Below are positions 24,253-33,463 of a DNA stretch of 64,000 nt, in pieces. Position 1 is the first letter of the stretch. Every line of letters begins with the position of its first letter. The position numbers and the translations under genes are program-made. The stretch comes from Cystobasidiopsis lactophilus (Eukaryota; Basidiomycota; Agaricostilbomycetes; Agaricostilbales; Chionosphaeraceae): NCBI GenBank assembly GCA_001599975.1, contig BCIO01000004.1, positions 1,771,328-1,835,327 of the forward strand, written 5' to 3'. Below the pieces are notes generated by a model. That model saw only the letters and a program-made list of their open reading frames with translations. It made no database searches and was not told where the DNA came from.

Positions 24253-24921
24253 ATGGCGACCGATGCTGCGCCATTCTCCGATCTGCCGCCTCTGCAGAGA
24301 GGCGAAGCAATCGCCCGGTATCTCGACATGCTCTCAGAAAACCGCAAGAGAAGCGCATCGCATCTCTCGCCGCCCGAGACGGCGTCTCCCTCGCCTGCAT
24401 TGACGAACTCACCAACGATAACCCGGACTCCCTCTTTCGCTTCCGAAACGCCTACAGTGCGGCCGTCTATCAAGCGGTCTGCGTCCCTGCAAGCGCCGCA
24501 GCACTCTACAGCGTCCACTCTGCCGAGCAAGCCTGCCCTCGTCCTCAGTCCGGCATGCGATTTGCCTGTACCTATGGAGTACTGCAACACCCAGCGCGGT
24601 CCTATGAAGCGTTCTGCATCGAGCATGGATTTGGAGAGTGAGCCAGCTTTCTCTTCGGCGTGTAGCGTGCCTCCAAACTCAGATCGATCTGGCAGCTGCG
24701 TGGACCAAAGGGCACTACACGACGGAGGCCACGGAGGAGCAAGAGCAGAAGCCGGATATGGCCACACTTGAGCGCTTGCTGGCTTTGAAGCGCGAAGAGC
24801 TGCGCCACTTGCAAGTCTGTTCGCATCGTTGTTGCCGAGACCTGGCTAACACAAAGATCACAGCTATCCCGACTATTCCACTGCACCCACTCTTGAGAGA
24901 GCGTACATGACCATCTATTAA
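24253..24921 (+). CDS. Unrecognised small Ser/Thr/Pro-rich protein, gene model uncertain
   Basis: I do not recognise this gene. Exon 1 starts MATDAAPFSDLPPLQRGEAI (ATG at 24253) with a likely helix (AIARYLDMLSENRKRSA), then a Ser/Thr/Pro-rich stretch with several basic-Ser sites (KRSAS occurs twice, RKRSAS once). A second coding segment, IDLAAAWTKGHYTTEATEE and ERLLALKREELRHLQ, is helical and lies after a canonical donor at 24638. Joining it to the obvious CTCAG acceptor shifts the frame; using TGTAG at 24664-24665 keeps the frame but implies a 28-nt intron. A last exon could read YPDYSTAPTLERAYMTIY and stop at 24921. The repeated RxxS motifs suggest kinase targeting, but this is inference. 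Confidence 0.4.
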
Positions 24922-25259
24922 TTCATTACGACCACTGCCCGATTTGGCAGCACGACCTTTGACGACCTTAGTCCTTGATACACCCATATGTATACCACCA
25001 GAATGAACAGCCGGAGCAACTGCTCAGCGGGACAGACTTCCTGACGTGTCTTCTCGTTTGTTTTTGGAAACACCCAAACAAATTCGACTTCAAAATCCAT
25101 ACACCCACACTTGTGAATTACTTGTTCTTTACACTTCACTTTCACTTCATTGCGCCCGGCGAGAGGTGCGCTTATTTGGGCAATAAGAAACCCGGGGCAG
25201 AAGATAGTTATATTCTAGCTTTCCATGGAGGCCCTCAAAATTGCAAGGCGGCTAGAGCA
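24922..25259. other. Convergent 3' intergenic region
   Basis: About 340 bp, more AT-rich than its surroundings, between the stop codons of the small plus-strand gene and the minus-strand SF3A1 gene. It fits two 3' UTRs. Confidence 0.4.
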
Positions 25260-27788
25260 CTATTTCTTTTTGGGTTCCTTGATGGTGAGAGCAATGACAT
25301 CGCCGTCGTCGAAATTCAGACTGGCGAGCGTAGCCGAATTGGTGAGGATGCGGTCATTGAGCCTGAGCTGCTGTCGCCCGATCGGTAGGGTGGTCTTCGC
25401 CTGTTATCCCGATCTCATTGAGCTGAAGCCAGAACAGTAAGAAACAAGGAACTCGCCTGGATGCGGTCTCGCAAGAAGCCAACGATCGATGTCAGAGGCA
25501 CATTTTCGAGGGGCAGCCTTTGGCCTTCGCAGCCCCATTTTGGATTGTCTGGGTAGTTGGGCATCTGGATGATCAGGGTGATGGGGTTCTAGATAGGCAA
25601 AGAGGCAAGACTTAGGGTCTTTTTAATAGATTCGAGAAGGAAAGGCTGAAACGCACGGGGTGGGACTCGAGCCAAGTGGCTTCATCGTAGTACTGTCCAG
25701 CCGGCATCTTGTCCAAGCGCTGCCTCTTCGCACCAGGCTCGTCATCCGGTTGGCTTTCTGCAGGTCGAGCAACCGGCGCTGGCGCCATAGAGATTGGCGG
25801 AAACACGGGCGGCGGCGGCATGGGCATGTTGCCAAAGTTGATGGGCGCGCCCATCGGCATCTGGAAAGGCGCTGCGGAATAGGAGTTCTGTAGACCAGAC
25901 TGGGGAGCAGCTGAGAGGGAGGCGCCAGTCATGGCCGCGGGTTGAGGTAGTGCGAACGAAGTCGGTGGCGCGCCAGGGTTGAAAGCGCCAATTTGAGGGC
26001 CGGCGTCGCCGCCAGGCCCGGCTGCCAGACCTTTGGCCTGGTGGATGGCATTGATTTGGTTTTCCAGGTTGGCGCCGGTCTGGAAGCGGTTGGTGGTGAG
26101 CTCGCCCGAAGCGACGTGGCCGTCCCACACCATGGCCTCGCGGGCCTTTGCCTGCCGCTTCCTCTCTTCTTCTGCGGCAGCGCGCTTAGCCACTTCGTCT
26201 TTGCTGACCTCGCTGAAGATGTCGCCACGCTTGCCGGCCAGCTTGCGTAGAGAAGCCGACACGTCCGCCCCTGGAGCTCCTCTGTCAGCCACGATGCAAG
26301 TCACGCGATCAGAACCGAGCAGCCCACCTGTACCAAGAATTTGGGAAGCGGAGCGGTTCGCTTCCGCTTGAGCCTGTTTTTCTCGCCACCGGGGATCGAG
26401 CAGCTCGATGCGAATGTGCTCCGTCAGTTCGTCTGCGGGGATCTGCTGGCCACAAATCTCGCAAGGCGCTGTCCGCTGTTTGGCATGCCGTTTGGCTGTG
26501 TGCGTTAAAGTCAGCCTCAACGCGTGGAACGTTGCAGCAGTCAGGGACGCACATCTCGGCACGTAGCCTGCCGGCTTGACCTTGACCTGGCCAGTGGTGT
26601 CGGCCGTCTTGATCTCGTCCTGCTTGTTGCGGGCATCCTCGTCGGCTGCTTCGAAATCGACCTCCTGTCCGTCCTCGTCGTCTTGGGCGGCCGCCTCGGC
26701 GCGCTTGATGATGGCATCCTCCTCCGCCTCTTGGTCCAGGTTCTTGCCCTCCAAAACCAGGGCTGTCCGTTTTCTGTCTTTGAAGGACATGCGCTCGACC
26801 TCAGACAGGCTCATGGGAGCTGGCAGGTCGACCATGTCGTCGGCTTCGGTAAACTCGACCGTGGTGACAACGACAAAGTCCTGCCAGTCGATGGAAGCGA
26901 AGGCGACCCGCTCCTGCTCGGCCTCATCCTCCTTCTTCTTTTGCTGCTGGCTCTCCCACTTGGCCCACTCAACGCGGTCGTTGATGTCCTTGAGGACGTG
27001 CCGCCGGCCCAGCAGGCGTCGCTGCTCCTCGCCGTCCAGCTCGTTGACCACCGCGCGGCCTTTGGGCCCTCCGTAGCCAGCAGACAGGTCCAGCTTGGCC
27101 AGCCGGTCGGCGTCGGGAATCAGCACCTTGGTGTACTGCTCGACCAGCTTGTTGAAGAAGCCGAAGAGGGAGTGCGAGGGCTGCAGAAAGTCAAACTGGT
27201 AGTTGGTCTTTTCGCGGCTGGCCAGCTCGCTCTGGAAGCGGCGCCCAGAGCGTGCCGTGAACAGCGCCGTCAGCTTGATGATGTCTCTATGGAAATGGGC
27301 GGCCAAAATGAGCCCCCGGCTAAAAGCAAAGCAGGCAAGGGAGGGAGGACGTACAAGTCTTCAGGATTCACAGAGGGCATGTCGGGGATGAGAAAGTCGA
27401 ACGGCGCGGGCTGGGGCACTTTGGGCTTGCCCTCGTCCGCCGCCGCTTCCTCCGCCTTGGCCTTCTCGGCGGCCACCACAATGTCCTGCCCGGACTTGAC
27501 CTGCTCAAGTTTAAGCTGGTAGTAAGGGTGGTAGGGGTCGGAGGGGTTGATAAAGCTAAAGCGGGCGGCGCCCTTTTCTTGAATCCTATGCGAGGAAGAA
27601 GCGCATCAGAATCAGCAAGCAAAGCAGAAAATAGAGCGGACGACGCACTTTTGCTCTAATTGAGGTCCATCGGCGCCTTTCTTGCCAATCAAGTTGGCTG
27701 TCTTGTCCACAATCTCTCGCACGGCGGGCGGCGGATAGACGAGCCCTTCAATGAACTGCTCGCCCGTCTCTGCAGTAGCCTCCGCCAT
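25260..27788 (-). CDS. PRP21: Splicing factor 3A subunit 1 (SF3A1/Prp21)
   Basis: U2 snRNP component of the SF3a complex, needed for pre-spliceosome assembly. It starts MAEATAETGEQFIEGLVYPP (ATG at 27788). The first SURP/SWAP domain spans VREIVDKTANLIGKKG and, after an intron, GAARFSFINPSDPYHPYYQL. The second contains DIIKLTALFTARSGRRFQSE and NYQFDFLQPSHSLFGFFNKL. A long central exon carries the Prp21 region (VEWAKWESQQQKKK; FVVVTTVEFTEADDMVDLPA) and a Pro/Met-rich linker. The C-terminal ubiquitin-like domain comes in two exons: NPKWGCEGQRLPLENVPLT, then TLPIGRQQLRLNDRILTN and GDVIALTIKEPKKK-stop. The domain order SURP-SURP-linker-UBL is that of full-length SF3A1. Yeast Prp21 lacks the UBL, so this resembles the animal form. 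Confidence 0.93.
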
Positions 27789-28126
27789 TGTTGCTGCTTT
27801 GCTATTGCCCAAAGGCGACCTGTGTAAAGCCCGTACGGCGCTCGATGGCGTCTAACAGATGTCAACAGCGGCCAGGGAGGTCGCCTATGCTGTCCTTGAA
27901 GAAAAAGGGCTTGGTGGATGCGGCTCTGGTTTGCGACTAATGCCGGGGGCGAGCCAGCGAGTGTCTATTGAGCTCGACGGGCGTCCAAATTAGTTGCAAT
28001 GGTGGCGGCAGGCAGAGAGGCGAGCAGCCACCAGCAGCGAAAAATCGGGTGGCAGCTCGAGTGATGGGCCATTGCAAGCTCTCACTAGTTCGTCCACCTC
28101 CCTTTGGCACCATCTGCTTTTCTACA
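27789..28126. other. Shared promoter of SF3A1 (-) and TRP2 (+)
   Basis: A 338-bp head-to-head region between two start codons. No other gene is seen. Confidence 0.45.
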
Positions 28127-30159
28127 ATGGCACCAAAGGTAAATGCTGGTCCCAGATTGCTCGCTGATCCTGCCTTTCCCTATTGCCTTTGGGCTCGACC
28201 CTTTGCGCACTGACTCACAACACTCCTTCCCTTTCCTCTCATTTTCGCCCTCTCTGTTCGAAATTGCATACTGACTGCATGTGAAATGAATCACAGAGCC
28301 TGGCAACGTCGCCAACATTGGGCGAAGTCGAGCGGCTATTGACTTCTGGCAAAGGCAACTGCGTCCCTGTTTTCGCAACCTTGCCCGCCGACATCATCAC
28401 GCCCGTCATTGCCTATCTCAGGTTAACAGACGGCGCCAAGTCGACCCAGGGCGGCAGCTTCCTTCTCGAAAGCGTGCTCGAGGGCGCCCACCAAGCTAGA
28501 TATTCCTATGTCGGCGCAGGTCCGCGGCCCATCCACCCCTAGCTATTGGAGTCCGAAGGGACCTTAATTGTTCTGAACAGGCCCAAAAACTGTGATACGG
28601 ACGGGAGAAAAGGAGGACAAGAAAGGCGACCCGCTCAAGCACCTTGAGGCTGAGCTGGCCCGGTACAAGTTTATCGACGTGCCCAATGCGCCGCCTTTCA
28701 CCGGTGAGCTTGTCTTATTGCAGTAACCCCCCATGATCGACCTCTGACAAGAGCGCCGTCTTCCAGGTGGTGCTGTTGGGTATGTGGCGTACGACTGCGT
28801 TCGGTACTTCGAGCCCAAGACCGCCCGCGAGATGAAAGACCCGCTAGGCATCCCCGAGAGCCTGTTCATGCTCTGCGACACCATCGTCACCTTTGATCAC
28901 CTCTACCAGACCCTCTACATCATTTCCCACATTTTCATCCCGCCGTCCCAGACCGGCTATTCCATCTCCGAACAGTACCAGGAAGCGGTGGCCCGCATCA
29001 CCGCCGTCGCTGCCAAGCTCAACTCACCTGAACCGTTTCCGCTGCCTGTGCAGCCTCCTATACCCAAGGAGCGACCGGAGGCGGTCTCTAACATTGGCAA
29101 GGCGGGCTACGAGGCCCATGTCACCAAGATGCGCGAGCACATCATCAGGGGAGACATCATCCAAGCCGTGCCAAGCCAGCGGCTCGCCCGTCCTACAGCC
29201 CTGCATCCTTTCAACGCGTACAGGTTCGCTAGGCCTTCCGCGTCGTCTCCGCTGCCCCTCTGATTCCCTCTGGTTCTCTGTCGTAGATACCTCCGCCAAG
29301 TCAACCCATCACCATACATGTTCTACCTCGACTGCGGCGATAACCTTCACTTCGTCGGTGCCAGCCCAGAATGCCTGGTCAAGGTCTCGAAAGGCAAGGT
29401 TACCAACCACGCCATCGCCGGAACAATCAAGCGCGGTGCTTCAGCGGATGGCAAGTTCTCTTCTGGTGTCCAAACATCTCATAGCTCATAAAAGCCTCTG
29501 AACCTATAGAAGACGAGAAGCTGGCGCAAGAGCTGGCCAACTCAGCCAAAGACCGGGCGGAGCACATCATGCTGGTCGACCTAGCCCGCAACGACGTCAA
29601 CCGGGTGTCCAAGCCAGAGACCGTCAAAGTGGACGCTCTCATGCGGGTCGAAAAGTTCAGCCATGTCATGCACCTGACCAGCCAGATCTCTGGCGAGCTT
29701 CGGCCAGACAAGAACCGCTTCGACGCCTTCCGCTCCATTTTCCCAGCCGGAACAGTGTCCGGCGCACCCAAGATCCGAGCCATGGAGCTGATTGCAGAAA
29801 TGGAGGGCGAAAAGCGCGGGGTGTATGCTGGCGCGGTTGGGCGATGGAATTTTGCGGACGACGAGATGGACACTTGCATCGCTATTCGGTCAGCGCCTCC
29901 CCTGTTCTCTTTTCTCTGTGATCTATTACTCATCTCGCTTGCAGAACGATGACGTTCAAAGATGGCGTGGCTTACTTGCAAGCTGGCGGAGGCATCGTTT
30001 TCGACAGCGTGGAGGAGGACGAATACCAAGAGACCATCAACAAGCTCGGGGCCAACGTGCGAACCATCGAGCGAGCGGAAAGTGAGTACATGTCCACCTT
30101 TCATCACCTTTGGGGCTGCGGTTGACTCCAAGTGGCCTGCAGCGTTTTACGCCAATTAG
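28127..30159 (+). CDS. TRP2: Anthranilate synthase component I
   Basis: Converts chorismate plus glutamine-derived ammonia to anthranilate, the first step of tryptophan synthesis; it partners with component II, which is not in this window. Exon 1 is MAPK (ATG at 28127), then GTAAAT. Exon 2 gives [15 protein letters not shown] and the LLES...RYSYVGAGP segment of the feedback-inhibition site (ArgxTyr-Ser type). Downstream are [42 protein letters not shown] and [10 protein letters not shown]. The chorismate-binding core has [46 protein letters not shown] and [10 protein letters not shown]. The last exon, after a small intron, reads TFYAN-stop. All catalytic motifs are intact. Confidence 0.95.
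28211..28217 (+). promoter_or_regulatory. Gcn4/Cpc1-type heptamer in TRP2 intron 1
   Basis: A perfect TGACTCA lies inside the first intron of TRP2, just after a four-codon first exon. TRP genes are classical targets of the Gcn4/Cpc1 bZIP activator under amino-acid starvation. About eight copies of this heptamer (either strand) are expected by chance in the window, so only the position gives it weight. Confidence 0.35.
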
Positions 30160-30243
30160 GAAACAAGGGGGAACTAGAGGCATCGGTTGCAATTTAGAAT
30201 TGATATGGTCCCCACTGGATTTGTCCTTGAGCTGTCCGACTCT

Positions 30244-30978
30244 TTAAACGCGCAGCCAGGCGACTAAGGGGAGATCGAGGTGAAGGAACAGGTCTGCCGC
30301 GTCCCTTATGCCGTCCACCTGTTCTTCCGCCTTTTGCGAGTGAGAGACTTCGTAGAGGCGTCCGAGGACGCCGGGGAAGGCAAAGTGGATTCCAGGAAAG
30401 AGGTTCCGCAGCGGCTCTGCCAAGTAGGACAGTCCACCCGCTTGCCCCCGATGAGGCTCGAGTGCCCCCTTTGATGTTGAGTGCGGTGTGGAAAGGTGGG
30501 GGAAGGTGCCCGGGTACGCTTTGGTGGTGGTCTCTGTGGCATTGGTACGAGCACAAACTGAGGCGGTCAGCGGAATGAAGGCCGCCAAGTCGGTCGTCTC
30601 CCAGCTGTTGCCAAAGCCCAAGTCGTCGGGCTCGTTTCCCTTGGTAGACTTTGGATGATAAGTTGGGCTGCCATGCTCTCGATTGGCGATGCCCTGCAAG
30701 AAGTGGCGTCCTGTCAGAGGACTTTCTTCGGTTATCATAGGCAAAAGGTGAGATCGTACCATAGTCAACGTCTTCGGAGGAGGGTCCGTAAACCCGTTCC
30801 AAGATCCCGAAAGCCCATCCACAAGTTCGCTTTCATCCCATATATGGAATGGAGCAGCATTTTGGCGGTTGGTGTGAGAAGTTGACTCCTTCTTATAGCG
30901 AGCCTCCTGACATTCATAGGGTGAGCTTTCACCTTTTTGGGTCAGTGACAGCCTCGACTTACGCTGTGAGGGGAGCAT
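30244..30978 (-). CDS. Unrecognised protein, gene model incomplete
   Basis: I do not recognise this gene. The best-supported part is one intron at about 30714-30765 that joins EDVDYG to RHFLQGIANREHGSPTYH in frame. The frame then continues through LGFGNSWETTDLAAFIPLTA and PLRNLFPGIHFAFPGVLGRL to SHSQKAEEQVDGIRDAADLF and stops at 30244. The last part looks like an alpha-helical globular domain. Upstream, the frame of the VYGPSSEDVDY exon meets a stop quickly, so another intron is needed whose ends I cannot place. The upper limit given is the first ATG of a neighbouring open frame. The stop is only about 85 bp from that of TRP2, a convergent pair. A pseudogene is possible. Confidence 0.35.
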   Translation of the reverse strand: MLPSQRKSRLSLTQKGESSPYECQEARYKKESTSHTNRQNAAPFHIWDESELVDGLSGSWNGFTDPPPKTLTMVRSHLLPMITEESPLTGRHFLQGIANREHGSPTYHPKSTKGNEPDDLGFGNSWETTDLAAFIPLTASVCARTNATETTTKAYPGTFPHLSTPHSTSKGALEPHRGQAGGLSYLAEPLRNLFPGIHFAFPGVLGRLYEVSHSQKAEEQVDGIRDAADLFLHLDLPLVAWLRV

Positions 30979-31877
30979 TTGAAGCCAATCTGGACGAGTG
31001 GATGATTGTAATTCGTGCAGGTCAAGCAAGTCGAACTGCAGGCGGCGGGCAGCTGACGAGCATGCATGTCAATTGGGCCAGGCATCCGGGCCAAGCAGGA
31101 GGGTTTGCTGGTGAAAGTATCGATAAAAGCAGGTGCTCTGGATGCTAGACAGCGGTAGAGGTTCAGGACCCCTAAAGGCGAAAAGGAGACTGGGCAGGCT
31201 AGCTGCTCGTTCGGCAGACAAGGCGCAAGCGCAGATCGTGGCAGTAACAGAAGAAGAGAAGAGAAAGAAACGGCTCAGGCCGCACGGCGCGAAAGGGCAA
31301 GGTGGCAACACAGGAGAGGCCAACGGCGACGGTGGCAAAAAGCGCGCATTCCCCCTGAAATTTGCGTCATTCGCCCTCGAACGAGCCCTCTGTTGGTCGT
31401 TCAGACAAGATGACACGTCAAATCAGTGTGTTCGAGAGCAGCATGGACGTCCAAGAGCAAAGGGGGAGAGCAAGCTCGTGGTCACGCGTCTGGCAAAAAG
31501 TCTCCGCTCCTCCTGGGTACCTGGGTGCCCGGTTGCCCCTCAACCAGCGCGTTCTTTGACCACTGCACGGTAGTGACACCTCAATGATGTACTGAGATGC
31601 TCAAAAGCAGCCCCAAAAGGGGCAGCCGAACGCGGAAAAGGCCCGCCGCTCGGTGCGAAATGTCAACGGTTGGCCTCATATCAAGCTTTTTGCCACCACA
31701 GTGGCACCAGAAGCGCCATGATGACTCCAGCAGGCCACAAGGACCGCAGAATTCTCTTGCTCCCGTACGAGCACCTCCAGCTCTTTCGGAAAGGTCGAAA
31801 AGTTCGCACCCCGCTGCCACGCCCCCTCCTTGCCTTTTGCCCTCCCACACACACACCTACACTGCTTGCCTGCTACC
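30979..31877. other. Intergenic region, about 900 bp
   Basis: It lies between the uncertain minus-strand gene and the plus-strand gene starting at 31878. It probably contains 5' parts of both. Directly before 31878 there is a CCTTTTGCCCTCCC...ACACACACACC tract typical of a fungal promoter. No further gene can be supported. Confidence 0.35.
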
Positions 31878-33194
31878 ATGCCGTTCTCCGCTGACAACAT
31901 GTACACCGTGGGCGCTCAGAAGAGGGTGAGCTTCCGTGCCTCTCTCTCCAGCTTACCTCCTCCTCAATTCGAAGTTGCCACCAGAGCTCTCCTAAGAGCT
32001 TCCTCAAGCGCTGCAGCAAACTGCTTGCCAAGACCTTTGTAAGTGTCATCCACCTCATTTCCGTGGCCGCTGGTTGACTCGACTCCTCAGACTCGCGCCG
32101 CCTCAAAGTCGGCCTCCTCTCCCCAGCCGTCGTCCGCCGCTTCCTCGAGCTCCTTGGGCGATGTTATTGTACTTCCAGCCTTGCCTTGCGAAGTGAGCCT
32201 ACAGTCTTTCACGGTTTCCAAAGGGTCAAACCTAATCCTTGCCGGCTGCAGAACCCACTGGCCATTGCCGCCAACGAGCTCTCTTATGGCAAGCCCCAGC
32301 TCACCCGACGCAATGCTGTGAGCTTCTTCTCATCCACTGGAGGCATTGGCTGCATGATGCTGATTCATGTTTATGTTCGCACAGATGCGCGGTCACAAAG
32401 TGGCGCTCGATGCCTCTTCCACTGCTTCTTGCGGCTTCCAATTCGCTATCCAATTGGAGAAAGCTTTTCGCTCCACCTTCGTCGAAGACACCTCCGCTAC
32501 CGTTGCCTCCGAAGACGAGGCCGCCTCGCCCATTGTCGACTTCCAGGGGGTCGAGGCTTGGCTCGATGCGCTACCTTTCAAGCTCGCTGTTGACCTTGAT
32601 GATCTGCTACTCGACTACGACCACGCCGTTTCGGACTCAGTTTCGATCACTGACTCTCACTCAGGCCTGGAGCCGGACCCGCTTCGCCTGGAGGACTACG
32701 CCAACTCCGCTGCGTTTTCAATCGCTGACTCCAACTCGGATTCGGACTCAGATCTGGTCCACCTTGATGACGTTCTGGCGCAATTGGAACGGGTCGCCCT
32801 CGAGGTCAAGTCGCTGCCGGCGCCAGCTGGCTCCCGTCAAAGCTCGCAAGCCGACGCTGCCTCGGAGACGCTCTCGCGCATAGGTCGTGCTTTTGGATCT
32901 GACAATGACAGCATCTCCGAGGAGATCTTCGACTTCGACAGCTCGAACTTGGCATCCGCCATGCTGGACTCCCAAGAGGAGTCCCCTACGGCCACTCTAT
33001 GGCGCATCGAGCAAGCTTTTGGTCGCGACGACAGGAGTCGTCTCGTGGAGAGTGCGGACCGCGCCACTTCGGACTTGGCATCAAGGATGCTGGCCTCTGT
33101 GGCTAGCACAGGTCAAGTCGACCGCCACGCTTTGCCCGTCATCAGAGACGTGGCAGCTCCAAGGCCTGGCTACAATTTATCGCCTAGCCTTTGA
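31878..33194 (+). CDS. Unrecognised acidic Ser-rich protein with an internal repeat
   Basis: No family is recognised, but the model is coherent: four introns (GTGAGC, GTAAGT, GTGAGC, GTGAGC donors) all keep phase 0. Exon 1 is MPFSADNMYTVGAQKR (ATG at 31878), exon 2 SFLKRCSKLLAKTF, exon 3 a Ser/Ala-rich stretch. Exon 4 is NPLAIAANELSYGKPQLTRR, and a long last exon runs to the stop at 33194. The last exon is rich in Asp, Ser and Glu. It contains two copies of about 42 residues, near 32865 and 32991, sharing the pattern T-L-x-R-I-x2-A-F-G-x-D ... L-A-S-x-M-L-x-S. The N-terminal basic helix followed by low complexity could be a targeting signal, but it has no clear cleavage site. Expression and role are unknown. 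Confidence 0.65.
32868..33108 (+). repeat. Two tandem copies of a 42-residue motif in the acidic protein
   Basis: Copy 1 begins TLSRIGRAFGSD and includes SSNLASAMLDS. Copy 2 begins TLWRIEQAFGRD and includes TSDLASRMLAS. The spacing between equivalent threonines is 126 bp. The copies have diverged at the DNA level, so the duplication is not recent. Confidence 0.6.
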
Positions 33195-33463
33195 GCTGAT
33201 CTTGCGGCCGCTTAGGCTCTTGGGACCTCTTGGGACGGACCAAGTGCCTTTCGTTTTTCGCTTTCTCTCTGATTCCGCCCATTCCTGTATCTCATGTCAA
33301 ATGGACAAGCACTCCCAGTGTCATGTGAAAATTATGTGAAAATTGAAGCTTTGAGGGTCAATTCGTCTGCCATAGCCTGCGCTCGAAGCAAAACTGTCTG
33401 CAACTCTATGTTGTCTCCAATGCAATAAATCTCAGATGAGAAAGCAGGAAAGAGAGTATTAAT

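Noticed and set aside
26524-27522. 332-residue plus-strand open frame
   Set aside because: It mirrors SF3A1 exons on the minus strand. Its Leu/Val richness comes from the complement of Lys/Glu/Asp-rich codons.
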